Source: Coprobacillaceae bacterium UN01-12pH3A (lineage in GTDB: Bacteria > Bacillota_I > Bacilli_A > Erysipelotrichales > Coprobacillaceae). Taken from it: a stretch of 64,000 nt of DNA. The position numbers and the translations under genes are program-made. The notes below the pieces were generated by a model, which made no database searches, was not told the DNA's origin, and worked only from the letters and a program-made list of their open reading frames with translations. Where the stretch lies: the NCBI GenBank assembly GCA_027676805.1, contig JAQENU010000001.1, forward strand, positions 1-64,000, given 5' to 3'. This document shows, piece by piece, positions 51,015-58,447 of this stretch (within the stretch, counting starts at the first letter, position 1; the number at the start of each line of letters is the position of its first letter).

Positions 51015-53369
51015 TTATTTGACTTCTTTATTATTGAAATATCCTAACGTGTAATCTTTATTTCCGTGCCAGTAGCTTTGACTTTTATCTGCGATGATAT
51101 GCTGATAATCCTCGATGACACGCTGTACTTCAGCTTGTGTTTCAATTGTCATTTTTAAAACGATGAAATCCGCCTGCAATTCAGAAAGTTCATCCACATA
51201 TTGAATCTTTGCATTATATAGATGCATGCGGCATTCTTCATCCATTATAATAGGAAACTGTTCATTCTTCCTATCTATTAAATAGTATTGACCAATTTTG
51301 CAGCGATTACACCCCTTTTTTTGACAACCGTAATGCTGTTGTGAAATCGGACAATATTTAGTGATCATGGTTTCCAATCGCCCATAGGCTACATATCCGA
51401 TTTTTTGCTGACAGTCACAAAGGTGATTGATCTGCATTTCGCTCATTTCTACCGATAAAACAACATCTTTGTTTTTAATCAAGTCATGATTCAAAGCATA
51501 GCTGTTCGTGATATTTAAACTACTGTCTAAGATCACCTCTTTGTCTAAAAAGTAATGCAAAGCACCAATATCACCGACCATTATTTTACTAAACAGCGAA
51601 TATAAAGCGGATTCTTTTATTTGTTTTAAATGTTCGTCATCAATAATTCTTGATACATATGGAATTAATGTTGCGTCTGCTTGTTGACATAAAGTATACG
51701 CTTCTTTTAATGACGGAATAAACGGATAATAGATCATTTTTGCTCCTGAATCAATCGCTGCATTGCACTGCTCCAATGTTTGAACATGGACATGAATTGC
51801 TTTGATTGAACGTTTAGCAGCTGCTGTCTCCTTAGGTTCAAAAGCTTTAGACTGGCGCTGATGAACTAATCTTGCTTTATCTAAGGCTTCAATACCATTA
51901 CGGCGCAGTTCGTTTAGTTCTTTGATTGCAAATTGAACATCCTCCGGCAATATCACAATAACCTTTTCAGCTGTATAAACAGTATTTCCTAATTTAGATA
52001 ACTGCTGTTGTATTCTTTCTAAAGATAAAGCGCTGTTCATTGCTTTTTCAATGATTGCCGAGGATTTTACTGTTACTTGATGTTGCTTAGAGGTCAGTGT
52101 CAAAGTCAGCGGTTCCCCTATTTTCCCTGATAATTGAAGTGTGATCGGACTTTTAATCTTTTTCTCACTGTATTCTTTTTGCAGTTTTTGAATTAATTGT
52201 ACTGAAGAGGTCTTAAAAACTTTCGTTCCTTCTTTTATTTTAATGTTAAACTCTATTGCGATTTCATCCTGTGGCTTTCCCTGATTGACTAGGCGGTCAC
52301 GATAATACATCTTATTAACGACTCTTCCGCTGTCTTCAAATCCGAAGCGAATGCCATCCCCTTGGGCTAACGGCTGATTCAATTTTATATATACCAGCTG
52401 CTCTTTGCGGTCATACTGCGTGACTTCACCGATTTCAACACCAAAATTGCCCGGAAAGATGTCAGTAATCAGGTTATTTTCATGATAAGCATGCCCCAGC
52501 GAGAAACCGCGGTTGAACATTTGAAACATTTCCGCCTTCTCTTCTTCGACATTGCCAACAGAATGCGTTTTTAACCACTGATCAATAGCGTAGCGATAGC
52601 TTTTCACAACCGCCGCCACGTATTCAGGGCGTTTCATTCTTCCTTCAATCTTAAAAGAGGTAACTCCTGCCTCAATATAATCCCCAATGTTTTCTATAAC
52701 ACAAATATCCTTTGCTGAAAGCAAATAATGAGGAGCATAATCTAAAGATTTATCTTCTAATTTTAATTTGTAAGGCAATCGGCAAGGCTGTGCACATTTT
52801 CCTCTGTTGCCGCTTCTTTTACCGATCACGCTTGACATCAGACATTGTCCGGAATAGCACATACATAAAGCCCCATGGACAAATACTTCGATGTCAATTT
52901 GAGTATGCTGAGCAATATCACGAATTTCTTCAATCGTATTTTCACGAGCTAACACCACACGCTTTATACCTTGTTTTGCCATCGCTTCAACGCCTGACAG
53001 CTGATGAATACTAGCCTGAGTAGAGGCATGGATTTCAAAATCAGGATATAATTTTTTCACTTCTGCCATCAAGCCAAGATCTTGAATGATCAAAGCATCC
53101 ACATTCATCAAATATAAACGATCAATGTATGCCATCAGCTCCTTAAACTCTTCATCATAAAACAATGTATTGACCGTAACATAAATCTTAACATTGCGTA
53201 AATGAGCATATTCAATAGCTTCCTGTAGCTCTTCGTCACTAAAATTAGCTGCATAAGCACGTGCATTAAACATTGTTCCGCCTAAATAAACGGCATTGGC
53301 ACCACTGTTTACTGCTGCCTTTAGCGATTCTAAACTCCCTGCAGGTGCTAATAATTCTATATTTCTCAT
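51015..53369 (-). CDS. U32-family peptidase/RNA-modifying enzyme
   Basis: A 784-residue protein. The N-terminal TIM-barrel U32 domain opens ELLAPAGSLESLKAA and carries the family signature EVFVHGALCMCYSGQCLMS with clustered cysteines near residue 170, then GNRGKCAQPCR. A middle DUF3656-like domain and a C-terminal region follow, which contains CQKKGCNRCKIG. Members such as E. coli RlhA use these cysteines, probably for an iron-sulfur cluster, in 23S rRNA hydroxylation; protease activity is doubtful. The ATG at 53369 overlaps the mtnN stop (ATGA). Confidence 0.9.
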   Translation of the reverse strand: MRNIELLAPAGSLESLKAAVNSGANAVYLGGTMFNARAYAANFSDEELQEAIEYAHLRNVKIYVTVNTLFYDEEFKELMAYIDRLYLMNVDALIIQDLGLMAEVKKLYPDFEIHASTQASIHQLSGVEAMAKQGIKRVVLARENTIEEIRDIAQHTQIDIEVFVHGALCMCYSGQCLMSSVIGKRSGNRGKCAQPCRLPYKLKLEDKSLDYAPHYLLSAKDICVIENIGDYIEAGVTSFKIEGRMKRPEYVAAVVKSYRYAIDQWLKTHSVGNVEEEKAEMFQMFNRGFSLGHAYHENNLITDIFPGNFGVEIGEVTQYDRKEQLVYIKLNQPLAQGDGIRFGFEDSGRVVNKMYYRDRLVNQGKPQDEIAIEFNIKIKEGTKVFKTSSVQLIQKLQKEYSEKKIKSPITLQLSGKIGEPLTLTLTSKQHQVTVKSSAIIEKAMNSALSLERIQQQLSKLGNTVYTAEKVIVILPEDVQFAIKELNELRRNGIEALDKARLVHQRQSKAFEPKETAAAKRSIKAIHVHVQTLEQCNAAIDSGAKMIYYPFIPSLKEAYTLCQQADATLIPYVSRIIDDEHLKQIKESALYSLFSKIMVGDIGALHYFLDKEVILDSSLNITNSYALNHDLIKNKDVVLSVEMSEMQINHLCDCQQKIGYVAYGRLETMITKYCPISQQHYGCQKKGCNRCKIGQYYLIDRKNEQFPIIMDEECRMHLYNAKIQYVDELSELQADFIVLKMTIETQAEVQRVIEDYQHIIADKSQSYWHGNKDYTLGYFNNKEVK

Positions 53370-54055
53370 AATTTTTCCACTAGTGAGTAACACATCTTAG
53401 CTGATGCTGCACTTGCGATTTGTAAATATTCATCGAATTGCATCCCACTGTTTCCTTTTCCAAAGATATCGCTTAATGATCGGGTAATAATAAACGGAAC
53501 ATCATAAATCGTACAGACCTGAGCTATAGCGGCTGCTTCCATTTCCGCGCATTGTGCTTGGGGAAAATGTTGTTTTATATTTTCTACCTGTGTCTTTTGA
53601 GCTACAAACATATCGCCTGAAACGATTAATCCTGTATGCGCAGCAATATGATTCTCATGAAGAATCTGCTTAGTCATTTCAATTAACTTGGGGTCTGCCT
53701 CAAAAAAACGCGGACTGCCAGCCATCTGTCCATATTCATAATTAAACGCCGTAACATCTACATCGTGATAGCCTACCCTTGAAGAAATCACGACATCTCC
53801 CACTGTTTGATCCAAAGATAAGCCGCCGGCACTGCCGATATTGATCAATTGCTTAGGATGATAGTTTTCAAAAAGCAATGTCGCGGATACGGCAGCATTC
53901 ACTTTTCCTATTCCGCCTTGTACAACGACACACTCTTTCCCGGCAATCTTTCCTATATGATATTGATAGTTTAGTTTTTCCTGTGTCTCTGTCACATCCA
54001 TCAGATCTAAAATCGCTTGCACTTCTTCTTTCATTGCTCCGATTATTCCAATCAT
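53366..54055 (-). CDS. mtnN: 5'-Methylthioadenosine/S-adenosylhomocysteine nucleosidase
   Basis: A 229-residue cytoplasmic hydrolase that removes adenine from methylthioadenosine and S-adenosylhomocysteine, important for methyl-cycle recycling. Catalytic residues are Glu11 in GAMKEEV and the Asp in SLSDIFG near the C terminus. IGSAGGL and GDMFVAQ motifs complete the nucleoside-phosphorylase fold. It lies between the yqeM-type methyltransferase and the U32 gene; Bacillus has mtnN next to its U32 pair. Confidence 0.95.
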   Translation of the reverse strand: MIGIIGAMKEEVQAILDLMDVTETQEKLNYQYHIGKIAGKECVVVQGGIGKVNAAVSATLLFENYHPKQLINIGSAGGLSLDQTVGDVVISSRVGYHDVDVTAFNYEYGQMAGSPRFFEADPKLIEMTKQILHENHIAAHTGLIVSGDMFVAQKTQVENIKQHFPQAQCAEMEAAAIAQVCTIYDVPFIITRSLSDIFGKGNSGMQFDEYLQIASAASAKMCYSLVEKL

Positions 54056-54068
54056 TTCGTTTCCTCCA

Positions 54069-54776
54069 TTATTTTTTCACGACAAAGATAACTCGGTCAT
54101 CCTGCTCGTTATATTCTTTAAAATCACTGTAATAGTGAATCGTTTTAAATCCTGCCTTTTGTAAAAGGTCAACGTAGACTTCAACCGGATAGGTTTGCTG
54201 TTCATGGCGTTCATCTACACGGTCATGATTTTCCTGATCAACGATTTGAACATGATGACGGATTTTCCCCTCGGCAATCTTACGAACCGTCCATTTAAAA
54301 TAAAAATCATCGTCTTCTGCTTCTTCTGTGTAATCTTCAAATGTCACATTGATTTTATGCATACTGTGAACATCGAAAATAAATGTCCCCTCTGTGTTTA
54401 AAGCATTATAGACATTCTTAAACACCTTTAACACTTTATTGGCAGTGAGTATGTAATTTAAAGAATCACACATACATAAGATCAAATCCACCGGTTCGTT
54501 GATCATAAAATCACACATATCAATTTTTCCAAGCATTAAATCAACATTTGCTTCAGCAGCATTCATTTTGGCGACTTCCAGCATCTGCCTGGATAAATCT
54601 GTCGCATAAACGGTTTTGTTTAATTTAGAAAGTTCGATTGCCATAATCCCGGTTCCGCAGCCTAATTCCAAAACAGTCTCAAAAACAGCGTTGTTCATAA
54701 TAAAATGAAGATATCCAAAATAGAAATCTTCATCCATTAAGCTATCATAATAATAGGCAAATTTTTGATAACTCAT
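54069..54776 (-). CDS. yqeM: Class I SAM-dependent methyltransferase (YqeM-like)
   Basis: A 235-residue methyltransferase. The SAM motif VLELGCGTGIMAIEL lies near residue 36, followed by DLSRQML and CMCDSLNYIL. The substrate is unknown. Gene order rsfS-yqeM matches Bacillus. The ATG at 54776 overlaps the rsfS stop (TAATG); a frame reaching 54818 runs through rsfS and is not used. Confidence 0.9.
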   Translation of the reverse strand: MSYQKFAYYYDSLMDEDFYFGYLHFIMNNAVFETVLELGCGTGIMAIELSKLNKTVYATDLSRQMLEVAKMNAAEANVDLMLGKIDMCDFMINEPVDLILCMCDSLNYILTANKVLKVFKNVYNALNTEGTFIFDVHSMHKINVTFEDYTEEAEDDDFYFKWTVRKIAEGKIRHHVQIVDQENHDRVDERHEQQTYPVEVYVDLLQKAGFKTIHYYSDFKEYNEQDDRVIFVVKK

Positions 54777-55117
54777 TACAGGTATTTCTCCACACCAATG
54801 CGTGGCATATCGCCCCATAATTTTTCTAAGTTATAAGCGCCTCTTTCATTTTCTTCAAAGATATGAACAACAATATCTCCATAGTCCATTAAAATCCATT
54901 TACTGTCACGTAATCCTTCGATGCGTTTCACCGTACATCCTGCTTTTTCCATTTCTTCTTCCACGTTATCACGCAGCGCCTGCATTAAACGTTCATTTGA
55001 TCCTGTACATAAAATAAACGTATCAAAGATCGGACTTGCATCACGCATATCGATTGCGACAATATTTTTTGCCTGCTTATCGCTTAACGCTCTTACTATA
55101 ATTTCAATTTTATCCAT
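54776..55117 (-). CDS. rsfS: Ribosomal silencing factor RsfS
   Basis: A 113-residue protein that binds ribosomal protein L14 and blocks subunit joining in nutrient-poor conditions. Family marks are KNIVAIDMRDASPIFDTFILCTGSN-type sequence near residues 17-42, WILMDYGDIVVHIF near 73, and the terminal YNLEKLWGDMP. It overlaps the nadD-yqeK gene by 8 bases. GAGGAGGGT ribosome site. Confidence 0.95.
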   Translation of the reverse strand: MDKIEIIVRALSDKQAKNIVAIDMRDASPIFDTFILCTGSNERLMQALRDNVEEEMEKAGCTVKRIEGLRDSKWILMDYGDIVVHIFEENERGAYNLEKLWGDMPRIGVEKYL

Positions 55118-56207
55118 GAGTACCCTCCTCTACATATTTCTTATATATTTCAAAAAATACCTTATCTATTTTTCTGTTTTTCTTCTTTGAAAACGCATAA
55201 AAATCTTTTAAAGCATATCGAAATCCTTCCACAATATCTTGATTACACAGTGCTCTTTCTTTAGTGGCATCAAAATCACGGGTTGGTTCATATTTGTCGG
55301 CACAATAGACACACATATCCAGTAAACTCATTTCTACGGAACCGGTGGTATGATTCGTGATCGCCTGTAAAATATCTGCATCTTCTACCAAATACTTTTC
55401 TTTCGCTAAAAAAGCAGACAACCACTGATGCCAAACCGGAACACTTGCTGCTAAATGTTCAGGATAATAACGGCTCATCAGCACTTTCATTTCATCCATT
55501 GGCATCTCTTTAGCGATATCGTGCAATAATCCGGCAATGTATGCTTTATTGCTGTCTACATTATTGTTTAAAGCAAATTCTCGTGCTGTATCTGCTACAC
55601 TCAATGAATGTATATAGCGTTTTTTAGACATTAATGGCTGAATCATTGTTTTGGTATAAATGGAATGCATCATCATGTAATGCAGAACTTTAGGATCTAA
55701 AGCAGACACATCTCCGTTTTTGATTGCGGTTGAGGAAATGTCTGTTGCCTCTACCTCTAATTCAATCATCTTGAATTTTTCAATATTGGGATGCTTTAAA
55801 TATCCTAATCTTTCAATGACGACTAGAATCGCTTGGGTATTGATTCGATCTGCCTGATACCACTTTTCAAACTGCTCCGCCTGATCATAACCAATAATGA
55901 AATAAAAATCGTGATGATACATACGGTTAAGCTTTACTAAAGTATCATAAGTATAGGATTTTTCATTCGCATCCGCATGCAGTTCAATGTCGCATATTTT
56001 CATATATGGATAATCCTCAGTCGCTAAACGAATCATTTCCATGCGTTCTTCGTTACTTGCCACGATTTCTTTAGTAAAAGGATTATTCAATACCGGAATA
56101 AACCATACTTCATCTAATTTTAACTGCTGATAGGCTGCTTTGGCATTACGAATATGTCCGTTATGAATCGGATCAAACGTCCCTCCCAGCAAACCGATTT
56201 TAGCCAT
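55110..56207 (-). CDS. nadD: Fused nicotinate-nucleotide adenylyltransferase (NadD) - YqeK HD hydrolase
   Basis: A 365-residue two-domain protein. Residues 1-190 are NadD, which forms NaAD from NaMN and ATP: GGTFDPIHNGH at 9-19 and ISSTAIK (the usual terminal Arg replaced by Lys). Residues about 195-365 are a YqeK-type HD domain with HSLSVADTA, LLHDIAKEMP and NHTTG, predicted to hydrolyse Ap4A. In Bacillus these are separate adjacent genes, so this is a fusion in the same order. No frameshift is present. Confidence 0.93.
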   Translation of the reverse strand: MAKIGLLGGTFDPIHNGHIRNAKAAYQQLKLDEVWFIPVLNNPFTKEIVASNEERMEMIRLATEDYPYMKICDIELHADANEKSYTYDTLVKLNRMYHHDFYFIIGYDQAEQFEKWYQADRINTQAILVVIERLGYLKHPNIEKFKMIELEVEATDISSTAIKNGDVSALDPKVLHYMMMHSIYTKTMIQPLMSKKRYIHSLSVADTAREFALNNNVDSNKAYIAGLLHDIAKEMPMDEMKVLMSRYYPEHLAASVPVWHQWLSAFLAKEKYLVEDADILQAITNHTTGSVEMSLLDMCVYCADKYEPTRDFDATKERALCNQDIVEGFRYALKDFYAFSKKKNRKIDKVFFEIYKKYVEEGTHG

Positions 56208-56491
56208 TAAACCTTGATATTCCCATCTTTATTATATAAATATAAAACAATGGTTCTTCCAATAATTTGTGCAACTTCTGCCTTTGTATACTCACTGATT
56301 TTCAAGGCTACCACACGAATATCTTCGTCGCATGATTCCAGCAGCTTCACTTTGATGAGTTCATGCTTAATCAATGCCTGTTCGATTCCTTCAAGCATAT
56401 TAGTGCTTACCCCTTCTTTTCCCACTTGATAAATGGGATTTAAATGATGCGCTAGTTTTCTTAATTCTCTTTTTTGTTTTCCTGTTAACAT
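56207..56491 (-). CDS. yqeI: CRM-domain RNA-binding protein YhbY/YqeI
   Basis: A 94-residue ribosome-assembly protein with a single CRM domain: LTGKQKRELRKLAHHLNPIYQVGKEG, with the GxxG loop, and IIGRTIVLYLYN at the end. It is linked to 50S subunit maturation. It overlaps nadD-yqeK by one base. AAAGGAA ribosome site. aroE, which separates it from yqeH in Bacillus, is absent. Confidence 0.95.
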   Translation of the reverse strand: MLTGKQKRELRKLAHHLNPIYQVGKEGVSTNMLEGIEQALIKHELIKVKLLESCDEDIRVVALKISEYTKAEVAQIIGRTIVLYLYNKDGNIKV

Positions 56492-56503
56492 ATAAATTCC
56501 TTT

Positions 56504-57601
56504 CTATATTAATGCTTCTCTTATAAAGACACCGATACCCTTTGGTGCACGGATCACGACTTGAGTATGCGGTTCGATTCGAATCCATCCCAACCCAGAA
56601 ATAACAACATCTGATTTTTTATCTAAAGATGTCAGCGTATAAGCAGCCATTTCCTGAATCGTTTTAATTTCATCAATCTCCGGCGTTAACGTCATATGAC
56701 GGTCATAAAGTCCATCCGCATTTTCTAATTTAGTACGATGAATTTTCAACGTTTTTGGCATATAGCAAATAAACGATTGGCTATCTCCACTGACATAATC
56801 CATTCTTGCCAATGCTCCAAAATATAAAGTTTGCTGACTGTTTAACTGATAGCTGACAGGTCTTAACTCGCTTTTTGGCAAAATCACTTTCAGCAGTTCC
56901 GGTTTTACTAAATGTGCCATCTGATGTTTATTGACAATTCCCGGTGTATCGTATAAAGAAGAAGTTTCATCAAACGGAATCTCGATTAGATCCAATGTAG
57001 TTCCCGGAAACTCACTTGTCGTGATCAGCAATTCATTTGTATTTTCTGTATAGTGTTTTAACAGGGAATTGATAAAGGTTGATTTCCCAACATTTGTAAC
57101 CCCTACTACATAAACATCTCGCTGCTGGCGATATTCATCAATGCACTCTAAAATTTCATCCAATTGATAATTCTTAATAGCGCTCGTTAAAAAAACTTCT
57201 TTAGGCTTGATATTATATTCTTTTAACTGTCTTTGTACCCAATGCTTAATTTTTGTATCTTTCACCGATTTAGGCAGTATATCGCGCTTGTTTCCAATCA
57301 CAATCACATCGTTCATTCCAATATGACGGATAAAGCCATCAATCATACTTCCATTAAAATCAAATAAATCAATGATATAGACAACCAAACAGTCTTTTTC
57401 ACCAATCGTCTGCAGAATGCTTAAAAAATCATCATTAGTTAAAGTGGTGGACTGAAGTTCATGGTAATTTTTCATGCGAAAACAGCGTTTGCATAAAACA
57501 TGATCCTGAGATAAAGCATTTTTGGGAACAAATCCGATTTGATGTTCGTTCTCAGTTTGAATGATCGCTCCGCAGCCGTAACATCGTATTTCTTTTTCCA
57601 T
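56504..57601 (-). CDS. yqeH: Circularly permuted GTPase YqeH
   Basis: A 365-residue GTPase for 30S assembly. It begins with a zinc finger (CYGCG ... CKRCF, residues 7-42). GTPase motifs are in permuted order: G4 NKRD near 104, G5 TSA, then G1 GVTNVGKSTF near 161, G2 and G3 DTPG near 218. A C-terminal RNA-binding domain follows. It is the first gene of the operon to the U32 gene. AAAGGAGAG ribosome site. Confidence 0.96.
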   Translation of the reverse strand: MEKEIRCYGCGAIIQTENEHQIGFVPKNALSQDHVLCKRCFRMKNYHELQSTTLTNDDFLSILQTIGEKDCLVVYIIDLFDFNGSMIDGFIRHIGMNDVIVIGNKRDILPKSVKDTKIKHWVQRQLKEYNIKPKEVFLTSAIKNYQLDEILECIDEYRQQRDVYVVGVTNVGKSTFINSLLKHYTENTNELLITTSEFPGTTLDLIEIPFDETSSLYDTPGIVNKHQMAHLVKPELLKVILPKSELRPVSYQLNSQQTLYFGALARMDYVSGDSQSFICYMPKTLKIHRTKLENADGLYDRHMTLTPEIDEIKTIQEMAAYTLTSLDKKSDVVISGLGWIRIEPHTQVVIRAPKGIGVFIREALI

Positions 57602-57728
57602 AGAACTCTCCTTTCGCTCTTGGTTTTACACTTTATTGTACACTATTTTGTCAGTAAAATAAAGAAATTCATGATTATTTATTCTTTTTGACAGATTTTT
57701 GAATATCTTTTAAGGAGGTGTTCGAAAT

Positions 57729-58436
57729 ATGTTGTATTATATTATGCTTTTATTGCAAAATCCGCTTTTTCTAGGCTATATTAAAACCAATATCTTTTTA
57801 AATCCTTTGAGCAAAGATGAGGAAGAAAAATACATCGAGCAATGGATTTTGGGAGACCGCAATGCTCGTGATAAACTCATTGAGCATAATTTACGTCTGG
57901 TCGCGCATATCGCAAAAAAATATGAGAGCTCAAACGTATTGCAGGAAGATTTGATCAGCATTGGTACCATCGGTCTTATTAAGGCTGTAGACTCCTATTC
58001 CAATCACCACCAGACAAAGCTGGCAACTTATGCTTCCCGCTGTATCGAAAATGAAATTCTAATGTTTTTACGCTACAACAAGAAGACTCGTCTGGATGTG
58101 TCGATGAACGAGGCCATCGGCAAGGATAAGGATGATGGCGAAATTGCTTTAATCGATGTTATTCCGATGGTACAGCCGGAAATTATCGATACGATTCATC
58201 TAAACGATCAAATTAAGCAGCTGCTTGGCTACTTGGATATTTTAAGTGAACGCGAACGGGAAATCATTGAACTGCGTTATGGATTAAATCTAAAAAAAGC
58301 CTTAACGCAAAAAGAAATTGCGAAGCAATATAAAATATCCCGTTCTTATGTATCCCGCATCGAAAAAAGAGCGCTGACAAAACTATTAAAATGCTTCATT
58401 GAAGACGAAGAAGAAAAGAAAAAAGGGAATCTGTAA
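57729..58436 (+). CDS. sigK: Sporulation sigma factor SigK (uninterrupted)
   Basis: A 235-residue sigma-70-family factor for late mother-cell transcription. A pro-sequence-like hydrophobic N terminus (about 1-24) precedes region 2 (LIEHNLRLVAHIAKKY, then DLISIGTIGLIKAVDS and LATYASRCIENEILMFLR, the -10 and core-binding parts). Region 4 has LSEREREIIELRYGL and the helix-turn-helix QKEIAKQYKISRSYVSRIEKRA. The NPLFLGYIKTN start and ENEILMFLR wording favour SigK over SigE. No skin-type intervening element. With spoIVB in the window, processing by SpoIVFB is expected. Confidence 0.93.
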   Translation: MLYYIMLLLQNPLFLGYIKTNIFLNPLSKDEEEKYIEQWILGDRNARDKLIEHNLRLVAHIAKKYESSNVLQEDLISIGTIGLIKAVDSYSNHHQTKLATYASRCIENEILMFLRYNKKTRLDVSMNEAIGKDKDDGEIALIDVIPMVQPEIIDTIHLNDQIKQLLGYLDILSEREREIIELRYGLNLKKALTQKEIAKQYKISRSYVSRIEKRALTKLLKCFIEDEEEKKKGNL

Positions 58437-58447
58437 GTTCCCTTTTA
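58421..58447. terminator. Bidirectional terminator between sigK and parC
   Basis: AAAAGGGAA / TTCCCTTTT with an 8-base loop (58421-58429 with 58438-58446) overlaps the sigK stop and the end region of parC. Confidence 0.85.

Noticed and set aside
57729..58436. SigE instead of SigK
   Set aside because: The N-terminal NPLFLGYIKTN stretch, region 2 wording and absence of an adjacent spoIIGA favour SigK.
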